In this document: piece after piece, positions 33,410-41,031 of the stretch
Layout of the letters: every line of letters starts with the position of its first letter
How positions within the stretch are numbered: the stretch's first letter is position 1
Assembly: GCF_021654035.1 (NCBI RefSeq)
Contig: NZ_JAJPDW010000001.1
Coordinates: 558,001 to 622,000, forward strand
Origin: Microbacterium aurantiacum
GTDB lineage: Bacteria > Actinomycetota > Actinomycetes > Actinomycetales > Microbacteriaceae
Length of the DNA stretch: 64,000 bases
Direction: 5' to 3'
Position numbers and translations under genes: made by a program
The notes under the pieces: model-generated
Told to the model about the DNA's origin: nothing
Databases searched by the model: none
What the model saw: the letters and a program-made list of their open reading frames with translations, nothing else

Positions 33410-34981
33410 ATGACCGAATCCCCCCCGATCGTCGAAGTCCGCGGCGCATCGATCACGTTCCCCGGCGTCAAGGCACTCGACGAGGTCGACTTCCGGCTCC
33501 TCCCCGGCGAGGTCCACACCCTCATGGGTGAGAACGGCGCGGGGAAGTCGACCCTGATCAAGGCGCTGACCGGCGTCTATCAGATCGACTCGGGCGACAT
33601 CCTCGTCTTCGGCGAGAAGCGCCACCTTACGGGAACGGCGTCCGCGCAGGCCGCCGGCATCTCCACGGTGTACCAGGAGGTCAACCTCTGCACGAACCTC
33701 ACCATCGGTGAGAACGTGATGCTCGGGCACGAGGTCCGCGGCCCCCTCGGCATCAACTGGCGGAAGACCCACGCGCAGGCCGAGGACGCCCTCTCTCGCA
33801 TGGGGCTCGGCCACCTCGACACCCGCGCACCCCTCTCGTCCATCTCGATCGCGCTCCAGCAGCTCGTCGCGATCAGCCGCGCGATGGTCACCGACTCCAA
33901 GGTCCTCATCCTCGACGAGCCGACCTCGAGCCTGGACGCCGCCGAGGTCGAGGTCCTCTTCACCGTGATGCGACGTCTTCGCGACCAGGGTGTCGCCATC
34001 CTCTTCGTCTCGCACTTCCTCGACCAGGTCTACGCGATCAGCGACCGCATCACGGTCCTGCGCAACGGTCAATTCGTCGGGGAGTACCTCAAGCGGGACC
34101 TCGATCGCAGCGCACTCATCTCCAAGATGATCGGCAAGGACTTCGAGACGCTCCGTGCGCTCGGCTCGAACCGCCAGGTCGACGTGCGCGACCGCACCGA
34201 GACGCCGGTTTACGCCGCTGAGGACCTCGGCCGCAAGGGCGCACTGGCCCCGACCGACATCGAGATCCACCGCGGCGAGGTCGTCGGGTTCGCCGGTCTC
34301 CTCGGCGCCGGCAGGACCGAGCTCGCCCGCCTCATCTTCGGCGCCGACCGTGCCGACTCCGGCGCCGTCCGCGTCAAGGGCAAGAAGGCGTCCATCACGT
34401 CGCCGGTCAACGGTCTCGCCCAGCACATCGCGTATTCGACCGAGAACCGCCGCGACGACGGCATCATCGGCGACCTCAGCGTCCGCGAGAACATCATGCT
34501 CGCCGTCCAGGCGAAGCGCGGATGGCTGCGCCGCGTCCCCGCGCGCGAGGTCGACCAGCTCGTGAAGACCTACATGGAGCGCTTCAGCGTGCGCCCCAAC
34601 GACCCGGACCGTCCGATCCGGCTCCTGTCCGGCGGCAACCAGCAGAAGGTCCTCCTCGGCCGCTGGCTGGCCACCGAGCCCGACCTGCTCCTCCTCGACG
34701 AGCCGACCCGCGGCATCGACGTCGGCGCCAAGGCCGACATCCAGGAAGCGGTCGCGGAGCTCGCCGAAGGTGGCATGAGCGTCGTCTTCATCTCGTCCGA
34801 GCTGGAGGAGGTCGTGCGGCTGTCCGAGCGGATCGTGATCCTGAAGGACCACCAGAAGGTCGGCGAGGTCGTCAACGGCCCCGACGTGACTGCGGAGAGC
34901 ATCGTGTCGATCATCGCCGCCGACGGCAGCGCGGACCGATCAGAAGAGCAGGGCGAGAAGATCGCCGAAGGAGAGATCTGA
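33410..34981 (+). CDS. ytfR: sugar ABC transporter ATPase with two nucleotide-binding domains (YtfR-like)
   Basis: 523 residues with tandem ATP-binding domains, the sugar-specific MglA/AraG/YtfR layout. Domain 1 has Walker A GENGAGKST and Walker B LILDEP, with a degenerate signature (SISIALQQLVAISRA), normal for the family. Domain 2 has a diverged P-loop (LLGAGRTELAR), a full signature LSGGNQQKV and Walker B LLLLDEP. It would energise import with the two permeases that follow. The stop is 1 nt from the next start. The C-terminal tail is acidic and lysine-rich. Confidence 0.92.
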   Translation: MTESPPIVEVRGASITFPGVKALDEVDFRLLPGEVHTLMGENGAGKSTLIKALTGVYQIDSGDILVFGEKRHLTGTASAQAAGISTVYQEVNLCTNLTIGENVMLGHEVRGPLGINWRKTHAQAEDALSRMGLGHLDTRAPLSSISIALQQLVAISRAMVTDSKVLILDEPTSSLDAAEVEVLFTVMRRLRDQGVAILFVSHFLDQVYAISDRITVLRNGQFVGEYLKRDLDRSALISKMIGKDFETLRALGSNRQVDVRDRTETPVYAAEDLGRKGALAPTDIEIHRGEVVGFAGLLGAGRTELARLIFGADRADSGAVRVKGKKASITSPVNGLAQHIAYSTENRRDDGIIGDLSVRENIMLAVQAKRGWLRRVPAREVDQLVKTYMERFSVRPNDPDRPIRLLSGGNQQKVLLGRWLATEPDLLLLDEPTRGIDVGAKADIQEAVAELAEGGMSVVFISSELEEVVRLSERIVILKDHQKVGEVVNGPDVTAESIVSIIAADGSADRSEEQGEKIAEGEI

Positions 34982-34982
34982 C

Positions 34983-36020
34983 ATGGCGATCGTCAAGACG
35001 CTCATCCGCACCCCGTGGTTCTGGGGCCTGGTGGGCATCGCGCTCCTCCTGACGCTGAACACGCTCAAGGACCCGACCTACCTCGCGATCGGCATCAACT
35101 CCACGACCGGCCTCCTCGCCGGAAACGTCCTGGACATCCTCCGTGTGTCGGCGCCGATCATCATGATCGCCCTCGGCATGACGTTCGTCATCGCCACGAA
35201 GGGCATCGACCTCTCGGTCGGCTCGATCATGGCGGTCGGCGGCGCGGCGGCGATGGAGACGCTCCGCGCCGTGGACGGCCAGAGCCCGTTCGGAGCGATG
35301 TTCATCGCGATCGCCGTGGCGCTCCTCATCGGTGCCCTCCTCGGTGTGATCAACGGTCTGCTCGTCGCGGTCGTGGGCCTCCAGCCCTTCATCAGCACCC
35401 TCGTGATGATGCTCGCCGCGCGCGGCATCGCCCGTGTGATCACCGGCGGTCAGAACACCAACGCCACGAACGCGCCCTTCCGCGAGATCTCGAATGGACA
35501 GATCCTGGGACTCCCGACGAGCTTCGTCCTCGCGATCGCGATCGTCGTGGTGGTGTCGCTCATCATGCGCCGGACGGCTCTCGGACTCATGATCGAGTCG
35601 ATCGGGGTCAACCCCGCGGCCAGCCGCCTCGCGGGCATCCGTCCCCGCCCGATCCTCATCACCGTCTACGTCCTCTCCGCAGTCCTCGCGGCCACCGGTG
35701 GTCTGTTCACGGTGTCGGAGGTCATGACGGTCGACGTGTCGGGAACCGGGTACCAGATGGAGCTCGACGCGATCCTCGCGGTCGTGATCGGCGGCACCTC
35801 CCTCGCGGGCGGAAAGTTCTCGATCCTCGGCTCGACCATCGGCGCGCTCCTCATCGCGACGCTGAACAAGACCGTGCTGTTCCTGGGCGTCTCGGCGGCG
35901 GCGACGCCCGCCTTCAAGGCGATCGTCATCGTCCTCCTCGTCCTGCTGCAATCCGAACGCGTGCGGAACTACGTCCTCCAACTCGGACGCCGTCGCTCCC
36001 GTAAGGAGGTCGTCGCGTGA
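34983..36020 (+). CDS. ytfT: furanose/arabinose ABC permease 1 (YtfT-like)
   Basis: 345 residues, a BPD_transp_2 permease with about nine to ten helices. MTFVIATKGIDLSVGSIMAV is the family signature, GALLGVINGLLVAVVGLQPF the next conserved loop and GGTSLAGGKFSILGSTIGALL the last. It forms a heterodimer with the following permease, as YtfT does with YjfF. The start ATG lies one base after the ATPase stop and the last codons overlap the GTG of the second permease. Confidence 0.92.
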   Translation: MAIVKTLIRTPWFWGLVGIALLLTLNTLKDPTYLAIGINSTTGLLAGNVLDILRVSAPIIMIALGMTFVIATKGIDLSVGSIMAVGGAAAMETLRAVDGQSPFGAMFIAIAVALLIGALLGVINGLLVAVVGLQPFISTLVMMLAARGIARVITGGQNTNATNAPFREISNGQILGLPTSFVLAIAIVVVVSLIMRRTALGLMIESIGVNPAASRLAGIRPRPILITVYVLSAVLAATGGLFTVSEVMTVDVSGTGYQMELDAILAVVIGGTSLAGGKFSILGSTIGALLIATLNKTVLFLGVSAAATPAFKAIVIVLLVLLQSERVRNYVLQLGRRRSRKEVVA

Positions 36021-37060
36021 GCGCGCCCGTCACGTCCCCCGCCCTCGGCGCCGAGAGCGCCGCCCAGACCGCCCTCCAGCGGGTCTGGGGTCGAAGCCAG
36101 TCGATCATCCCGACCCTCGCGGCCGTCGTCCTGCTGGTCGCCATGCTGGTGTACGCGGAGATCGCCTACGGGCGCGTCTTCCACGCCGGAACGATGTCGA
36201 GCCTGCTCGTCAGCTTCGCGCCGACGATCATCCTCGCCGTCGGGATGACGATCGTCATCCTCTCCGGAGGCATCGACCTCTCCGTCGGGGCGGTGGTGGC
36301 CTTCACCTCGGTCGCCGGCGTCATGCTCATGAACATCGGGGTCAACGGCTGGCTGTCGATCCTCCTCATGATCGGATTCGGTGCGCTCTTCGGCCTGGTC
36401 TCGGGTGTCCTGATCCAGTACTTCAACGTGCAGCCCTTCATCGCGACGCTGGCGATGATGTTCCTCGCCCGCGGCCTCGCCTCGATTCTGTCGACGGTTC
36501 CGGTCCAGGCTCCCGAGAACGCCCCCATCCTGCTGCTGGCGACGGACTTCAAGATCATCGACGGTCCGAAGGTCAACGACCTCGTGCTCACCCCCGGGTT
36601 CTTCATCGCGATCCTGGTGATCATCGGCGCCTACGTCTTCCTGCACCGCACGCGGATGGGGCGCACGGTCTACGGCATCGGCGGCGCAGAGTCGTCGGCG
36701 CAGCTCATGGGGCTCCCCGTCGCGCGGACCCGGGTCTGGATCTACGTGCTCAGCGGTGCGCTCGCGGGGCTCGCTGCCGTCGTCTACACCGCCGAGGTCG
36801 GCGGCAAGGCGCAGAACGTGACCGGCATCGGCTGGGAGCTGGACGCGATCGCGGCGGTCGTCATCGGCGGCACGCTCCTCACCGGCGGTGCCGGCTACGT
36901 CCTCGGCTCGGTCGTGGGTTCGCTCGTGCTGGCGTCGCTCTGGATGATCATCACCAAGGACGGCACGATCCGGCCCGAGTACCTGACGATCATCACCGGC
37001 GGCATCCTGCTCGTGTTCGTGCTCCTGCAGCGCGTCCTCACCGCTCGTCGTCGACGATGA
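36017..37060 (+). CDS. yjfF: furanose/arabinose ABC permease 2 (YjfF-like)
   Basis: 347 residues with GTG start overlapping the first permease (GTGA). MTIVILSGGIDLSVGAVVAF and GLVSGVLIQYFNVQPFIATL repeat the family signatures and GGTLLTGGAGYVLGSVVGSLV closes them. The N-terminal ~30 residues before the first helix are hydrophilic. Two different permeases with one double-ATPase and one lipoprotein make the YtfQRT-YjfF type rather than the homodimeric AraFGH type. The stop overlaps an ATG that could be an alternative araD start. Confidence 0.92.
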   Translation: MSAPVTSPALGAESAAQTALQRVWGRSQSIIPTLAAVVLLVAMLVYAEIAYGRVFHAGTMSSLLVSFAPTIILAVGMTIVILSGGIDLSVGAVVAFTSVAGVMLMNIGVNGWLSILLMIGFGALFGLVSGVLIQYFNVQPFIATLAMMFLARGLASILSTVPVQAPENAPILLLATDFKIIDGPKVNDLVLTPGFFIAILVIIGAYVFLHRTRMGRTVYGIGGAESSAQLMGLPVARTRVWIYVLSGALAGLAAVVYTAEVGGKAQNVTGIGWELDAIAAVVIGGTLLTGGAGYVLGSVVGSLVLASLWMIITKDGTIRPEYLTIITGGILLVFVLLQRVLTARRRR

Positions 37061-37098
37061 GCGCCGCCCCCACCCCCGAGGCCCCGAAGGAGACGTCC

Positions 37099-37818
37099 AT
37101 GGCTGTGGAAGCCCCCCGATTCGCCCCCGAGGTGCAGGCTTCGATCGATGCGGTCCGCGCCGACGTCGCGGCGTTGCACGGTGAGCTCGTCCGCTACAAC
37201 CTGATCGTGTGGACCGGCGGGAACGTCTCCGGTCGGGTGCCGGGCGCGGACCTGTTCGTGATCAAGCCGTCCGGGGTCTCGTACGATGACCTCGCGCCGG
37301 AGAACATGATCCTGTGCGATCTGGACGGCAACGTCGTTCCGGGGGCGCCGGGGAGCGAGCGGAGCCCGTCGAGCGACACCGCGGCGCACGCGTACGTGTA
37401 TCGGAACATGCCGGATGTCGGGGGTGTGGTGCACACGCATTCCACATTCGCGGTGGCGTGGGCGGCGCGGGGCGAGGAAATCCCGTGTGTGATCACGGCG
37501 ATGGCGGATGAGTTCGGTGGTCCTATCCCGATCGGTCCGTTCGCGATCATCGGCGACGACTCGATCGGTCGCGGCATCGTGGAGACGCTGTCGGGGCACC
37601 GCTCGCGGGCGGTGCTGATGCAGAACCACGGTCCGTTCACGATCGGGGTGTCGGCGAAGGATGCCGTGAAGGCGGCGGTCATGGTCGAGGACGTCGCACG
37701 CACCGTGCATTACGCGCGGGAGGCGGGACCTCTCATCCCGATTCCGCAGGAGGCGATCGACAGCCTCTACAACCGCTACCAGAACGTCTACGGGCAGGCG
37801 GGGGACGAGCGCCGATGA
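37099..37818 (+). CDS. araD: L-ribulose-5-phosphate 4-epimerase
   Basis: 239 residues, a class II aldolase-fold zinc enzyme converting L-ribulose 5-phosphate to D-xylulose 5-phosphate. WTGGNVSGR binds the phosphate, IKPSGVSYDDL is the substrate loop, GVVHTHSTFAVAWA carries two zinc histidines and MQNHGPFTIG the third. ATG 37099 is preferred because AAGGAG is six bases ahead; ATG 37057 overlaps the permease stop and would add 14 residues of low-complexity sequence. It overlaps araB by 4 nt. Confidence 0.93.
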   Translation: MAVEAPRFAPEVQASIDAVRADVAALHGELVRYNLIVWTGGNVSGRVPGADLFVIKPSGVSYDDLAPENMILCDLDGNVVPGAPGSERSPSSDTAAHAYVYRNMPDVGGVVHTHSTFAVAWAARGEEIPCVITAMADEFGGPIPIGPFAIIGDDSIGRGIVETLSGHRSRAVLMQNHGPFTIGVSAKDAVKAAVMVEDVARTVHYAREAGPLIPIPQEAIDSLYNRYQNVYGQAGDERR

Positions 37819-39413
37819 GCGTGCACGACGCCGCTGCGGCGATCCGCGAAGGGCGGGCGGTGCTCGGCATCGAGCTCGGTTCGACGCGCATCAAGGCCTG
37901 CCTCGTCCTCGCGGACGACCCGTCCACGGTCCTCGCCGTCGGATCCCACGCCTGGGAGAACCGCTTCGTCGATCGGGTGTGGACGTACACCCTGGCCGAC
38001 GTCTGGGCGGGCGTCCAGGGCGCCTACGCCGACCTCACCGCCGACGTCGCTCGACGGCACGGCGTCCCGCTGGAGAACCTCGCCGCCATCGGCGTCTCGG
38101 CCATGATGCACGGTTACCTCGCCCTCGACGAGCGCGGAGATCTGCTGGCCGAGTTCCGTACGTGGCGCAACACCAACACCGACCGTGCGGCATCCGTGCT
38201 GACGGAGCTGTTCGGAGTGAACATCCCGCTGCGGTGGTCGATCGCCCACCTCTATCAGGCGGTTCTCGACGAGGAGCCCCACGTCCCGGACGTCCGCCTC
38301 ATCACGACGCTCGCCGGGTACGTCCACTGGAAGCTCACGGGGCGCTCGGCGCTCGGCATCGGCGACGCCTCGGGCATGTTCCCGATCGATCCGGCGCGTC
38401 GGGACTACGACCGCGGGCTGATGAAGAAGTTCGACCGGCTCGTCTCGGAGCGCGCCTTCGGGCTCCGCATCGCCGATGTGCTGCCCGAGGTGCTCGTCGC
38501 CGGGCGGGATGCCGGTGCCCTCACCCCCGAGGGGGCGGCCCTGCTCGATGTCTCGGGAGCGCTCCGCCCGGGCATTCCGCTCTGCCCGCCGGAAGGCGAT
38601 GCCGGCACCGGAATGGTCGCGACGTGCTCCGTCGCGCCGCGCACGGGGAACGTCTCCGCCGGCACGAGCATCTTCGCGATGGTCGTCCTGGAGAAGCCGC
38701 TCGCGACCGCGCACGCCGAGCTCGACGTCGTCACCACGCCCGTCGGAGACCCCGTGGCGATGGTGCACTGCAACAACGGCGCGAGCGAGCTCGCCGCGTG
38801 GGTCGGCCTGTTCGGCCGGTTCGCGACCGTGGGTGGGGGAGACCTCGACCCCGATGAGGTGTTCGAGGTGCTCTTCCGCGAGGCCCTCGACGGCGATCCG
38901 GATGCCGGAGGCATCCTGGCGTACAACCACCTCGCCGGCGAGCCGATCGCCGGGCTCTCCGAGGGGCGCCCGCTCGTGGTCCGCACGCCCGACAGCCGCT
39001 TCACGCTCGCGAACTTCATGCGCGCCCAGCTCTACGGTGCCTTCGGCACCCTCGCGCTCGGGATGCGCGTGCTCGAGAACGAGGGCGTGGCCCTGGACCG
39101 CATGTTCGCGCACGGGGGCATCTTCCGCACCGCCGGGGTCGCACAGCGCTTCCTGGCCGGGGCGCTCGACGCGCCGGTCGTGGTCGCCGAGACCGCCTCC
39201 GAAGGCGGGGCATGGGGGATCGCGGTCCTCGCCGCGTACCTCTCGGCGCCCGCGGACATGAGCCTGGACACCTACCTGCGCGAGCGCGTGTTCGCCGACG
39301 CCAGCTTCCGCACGCTCGAGCCTGATCCCGAGGACGTCCCCGGCTTCGCCGCGTACCTGACCCGGTACGGTGCGGGGCTGGCCGTCGAAGCGGCAGCCGT
39401 CGCAGCTCTCTGA
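37815..39413 (+). CDS. araB: ribulokinase-type FGGY kinase
   Basis: 532 residues of the FGGY carbohydrate kinase family, phosphorylating L-ribulose. VLGIELGSTRIKACLV is the ATP phosphate-1 loop, IGVSAMMHGYLALDERGDLL the sugar-binding region and RVLENEGVALDRMFAHGGIF the second signature, followed by ETASEGGAWGIAVLAAYL. The sequence is nearer to unclassified COG1070 kinases than to the enteric AraB; its place between araD and araA makes ribulokinase the best call. The start overlaps araD (ATGA). Confidence 0.88.
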   Translation: MSVHDAAAAIREGRAVLGIELGSTRIKACLVLADDPSTVLAVGSHAWENRFVDRVWTYTLADVWAGVQGAYADLTADVARRHGVPLENLAAIGVSAMMHGYLALDERGDLLAEFRTWRNTNTDRAASVLTELFGVNIPLRWSIAHLYQAVLDEEPHVPDVRLITTLAGYVHWKLTGRSALGIGDASGMFPIDPARRDYDRGLMKKFDRLVSERAFGLRIADVLPEVLVAGRDAGALTPEGAALLDVSGALRPGIPLCPPEGDAGTGMVATCSVAPRTGNVSAGTSIFAMVVLEKPLATAHAELDVVTTPVGDPVAMVHCNNGASELAAWVGLFGRFATVGGGDLDPDEVFEVLFREALDGDPDAGGILAYNHLAGEPIAGLSEGRPLVVRTPDSRFTLANFMRAQLYGAFGTLALGMRVLENEGVALDRMFAHGGIFRTAGVAQRFLAGALDAPVVVAETASEGGAWGIAVLAAYLSAPADMSLDTYLRERVFADASFRTLEPDPEDVPGFAAYLTRYGAGLAVEAAAVAAL

Positions 39414-39446
39414 CCTCTCCCCTCTCTATCTCGAAGGATTCCTCGC

Positions 39447-40958
39447 ATGACCCGTTCTCCGCTTTCCACCTCGCTCGACGGCTACGAGGTGTGGTTCGTC
39501 ACCGGTAGCCAGAACCTCTACGGCGAGGAGACGCTGCGGCAGGTGGCGGAGCAGTCGCAGGCCGTGGCCGAGGGCCTCGCCGGGTTGCCGGTCCGGGTGG
39601 TCTGGAAGCCGGTGCTGAAGGATGCCGACAGCATCCGTCGCCTCGCTCTGGAGGCCAACGGACGCGACGACGTGATCGGTGTGATCGCGTGGATGCACAC
39701 GTTCAGCCCGGCGAAGATGTGGATCGCGGGTCTGGACGCCCTCCGGAAGCCTCTGCTGCACCTGCACACGCAGGCGAACGTGGAGCTGCCGTGGAACGAG
39801 ATCGACTTCGACTTCATGAACCTGAACCAGGCGGCGCACGGCGACCGCGAGTTCGGGTACATCCAGACGCGCCTGGGCATCACGCGCAAGACGGTCGTGG
39901 GGCACGTGTCGAACCCGGCGGTTCGTCAGCAGGTCGAGGACTGGCAGCGGGCGGCGGCGGGGTGGACCGCGGCGCGGACGCTGAAGCTCGCCCGTTTCGG
40001 TGACAACATGCGCTACGTCGCTGTCACGGAGGGCGACAAGACCGAGGCCGAGCTGCGCTTGGGCGTGCAGGTCAACACGTGGGGTGTGAACGAGCTGGCC
40101 GACGCGGTGGCCGCGGCATCCGCGTCCGAGATCGACGCGCTCGTCGTGGAGTACGAAGAGCTCTACGACGTCGCGGACGAACTGCGCGTGGGCGGAGAGC
40201 GCCACCAGTCCCTCCGCGACGGCGCCGCGATCGAGGTGGGTCTGCGGTCGTTCCTCGAAGAGGGCGGGTTCGGGGCCTTCACCACGTCGTTCGAAGACCT
40301 CGGTGCGTTGACGCAGCTGCCGGGCCTTGCGGTCCAGCGTCTGATGGCAGACGGATACGGGTTCGGTGCGGAGGGTGACTGGAAGACCGCGATCCTCGTC
40401 CGGGTCGCGAACGTCATGGGCGCCGGGCTTCCCGGTGGGGCGAGCCTCATGGAGGACTACACGTACGACCTGGTTCCCGGGGATGAGAAGATCCTCGGCG
40501 CGCACATGCTCGAGGTGTCTCCGTCGCTGTCGTCGCAGAAGGCGCGGCTGGAGATCCACCCCCTCGGCATCGGCGGCAAGGACGACCCGGTGCGTCTGGT
40601 CTTCACCGCCGACCCCGGGCCCGCGCTCGTGGTGGCGATGAGCGACATGCGCGACCGGTTCCGCCTGGTCGCGAACGTGGTGGAGAACATCACCGCCCCC
40701 GACCTTCCGAACCTTCCCGTCGGTCGTGCGGTCTGGCGTCCCGCGCCGGACTTCGCCACCTCCGCGGCGTGCTGGCTGACCGCCGGCGCCGCCCACCACA
40801 CGGTGATGACCACCGCCGTGGGGATCGACGTTTTCCGCGACTTCGCCGACATGGCCGGTACCGAACTCCTCGTCATCGACGAGGACACCACCCTGCGTCG
40901 GTTCCAGCACGAAGTGCGCTGGAACCAGGCCTACTACCGCCTCGCCCAGGGTCTCTGA
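39447..40958 (+). CDS. araA: L-arabinose isomerase
   Basis: 503 residues converting L-arabinose to L-ribulose. The opening [20 protein letters not shown] is diagnostic. Manganese ligands expected from the E. coli enzyme are visible: Glu in AEGDWKTA, Glu in HMLEVSPS, His in LEIHPLGIG and His in AAHHTVMT. Length matches the family (~500). AAGGA ahead of ATG 39447 is the ribosome-binding site. It ends the araDBA set, and the gap to the last GH43 gene holds a short hairpin rather than a promoter. Confidence 0.96.
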   Translation: MTRSPLSTSLDGYEVWFVTGSQNLYGEETLRQVAEQSQAVAEGLAGLPVRVVWKPVLKDADSIRRLALEANGRDDVIGVIAWMHTFSPAKMWIAGLDALRKPLLHLHTQANVELPWNEIDFDFMNLNQAAHGDREFGYIQTRLGITRKTVVGHVSNPAVRQQVEDWQRAAAGWTAARTLKLARFGDNMRYVAVTEGDKTEAELRLGVQVNTWGVNELADAVAAASASEIDALVVEYEELYDVADELRVGGERHQSLRDGAAIEVGLRSFLEEGGFGAFTTSFEDLGALTQLPGLAVQRLMADGYGFGAEGDWKTAILVRVANVMGAGLPGGASLMEDYTYDLVPGDEKILGAHMLEVSPSLSSQKARLEIHPLGIGGKDDPVRLVFTADPGPALVVAMSDMRDRFRLVANVVENITAPDLPNLPVGRAVWRPAPDFATSAACWLTAGAAHHTVMTTAVGIDVFRDFADMAGTELLVIDEDTTLRRFQHEVRWNQAYYRLAQGL

Positions 40959-40977
40959 ACCCGCAACTCTCCCTGAG

Positions 40978-40994
40978 CGCTCGCCCTGCGAGCG
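40978..40994 (+). terminator. short hairpin after araA
   Basis: CGCTCGC (40978-40984) and GCGAGCG (40988-40994) around CCT. There is no T-run; possibly a processing or partial termination site between araA and the GH43 gene. Confidence 0.4.
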
Positions 40995-41031
40995 TGGCCC
41001 CCCACCCGAACAAGAGAGGAAGGTCTCACTG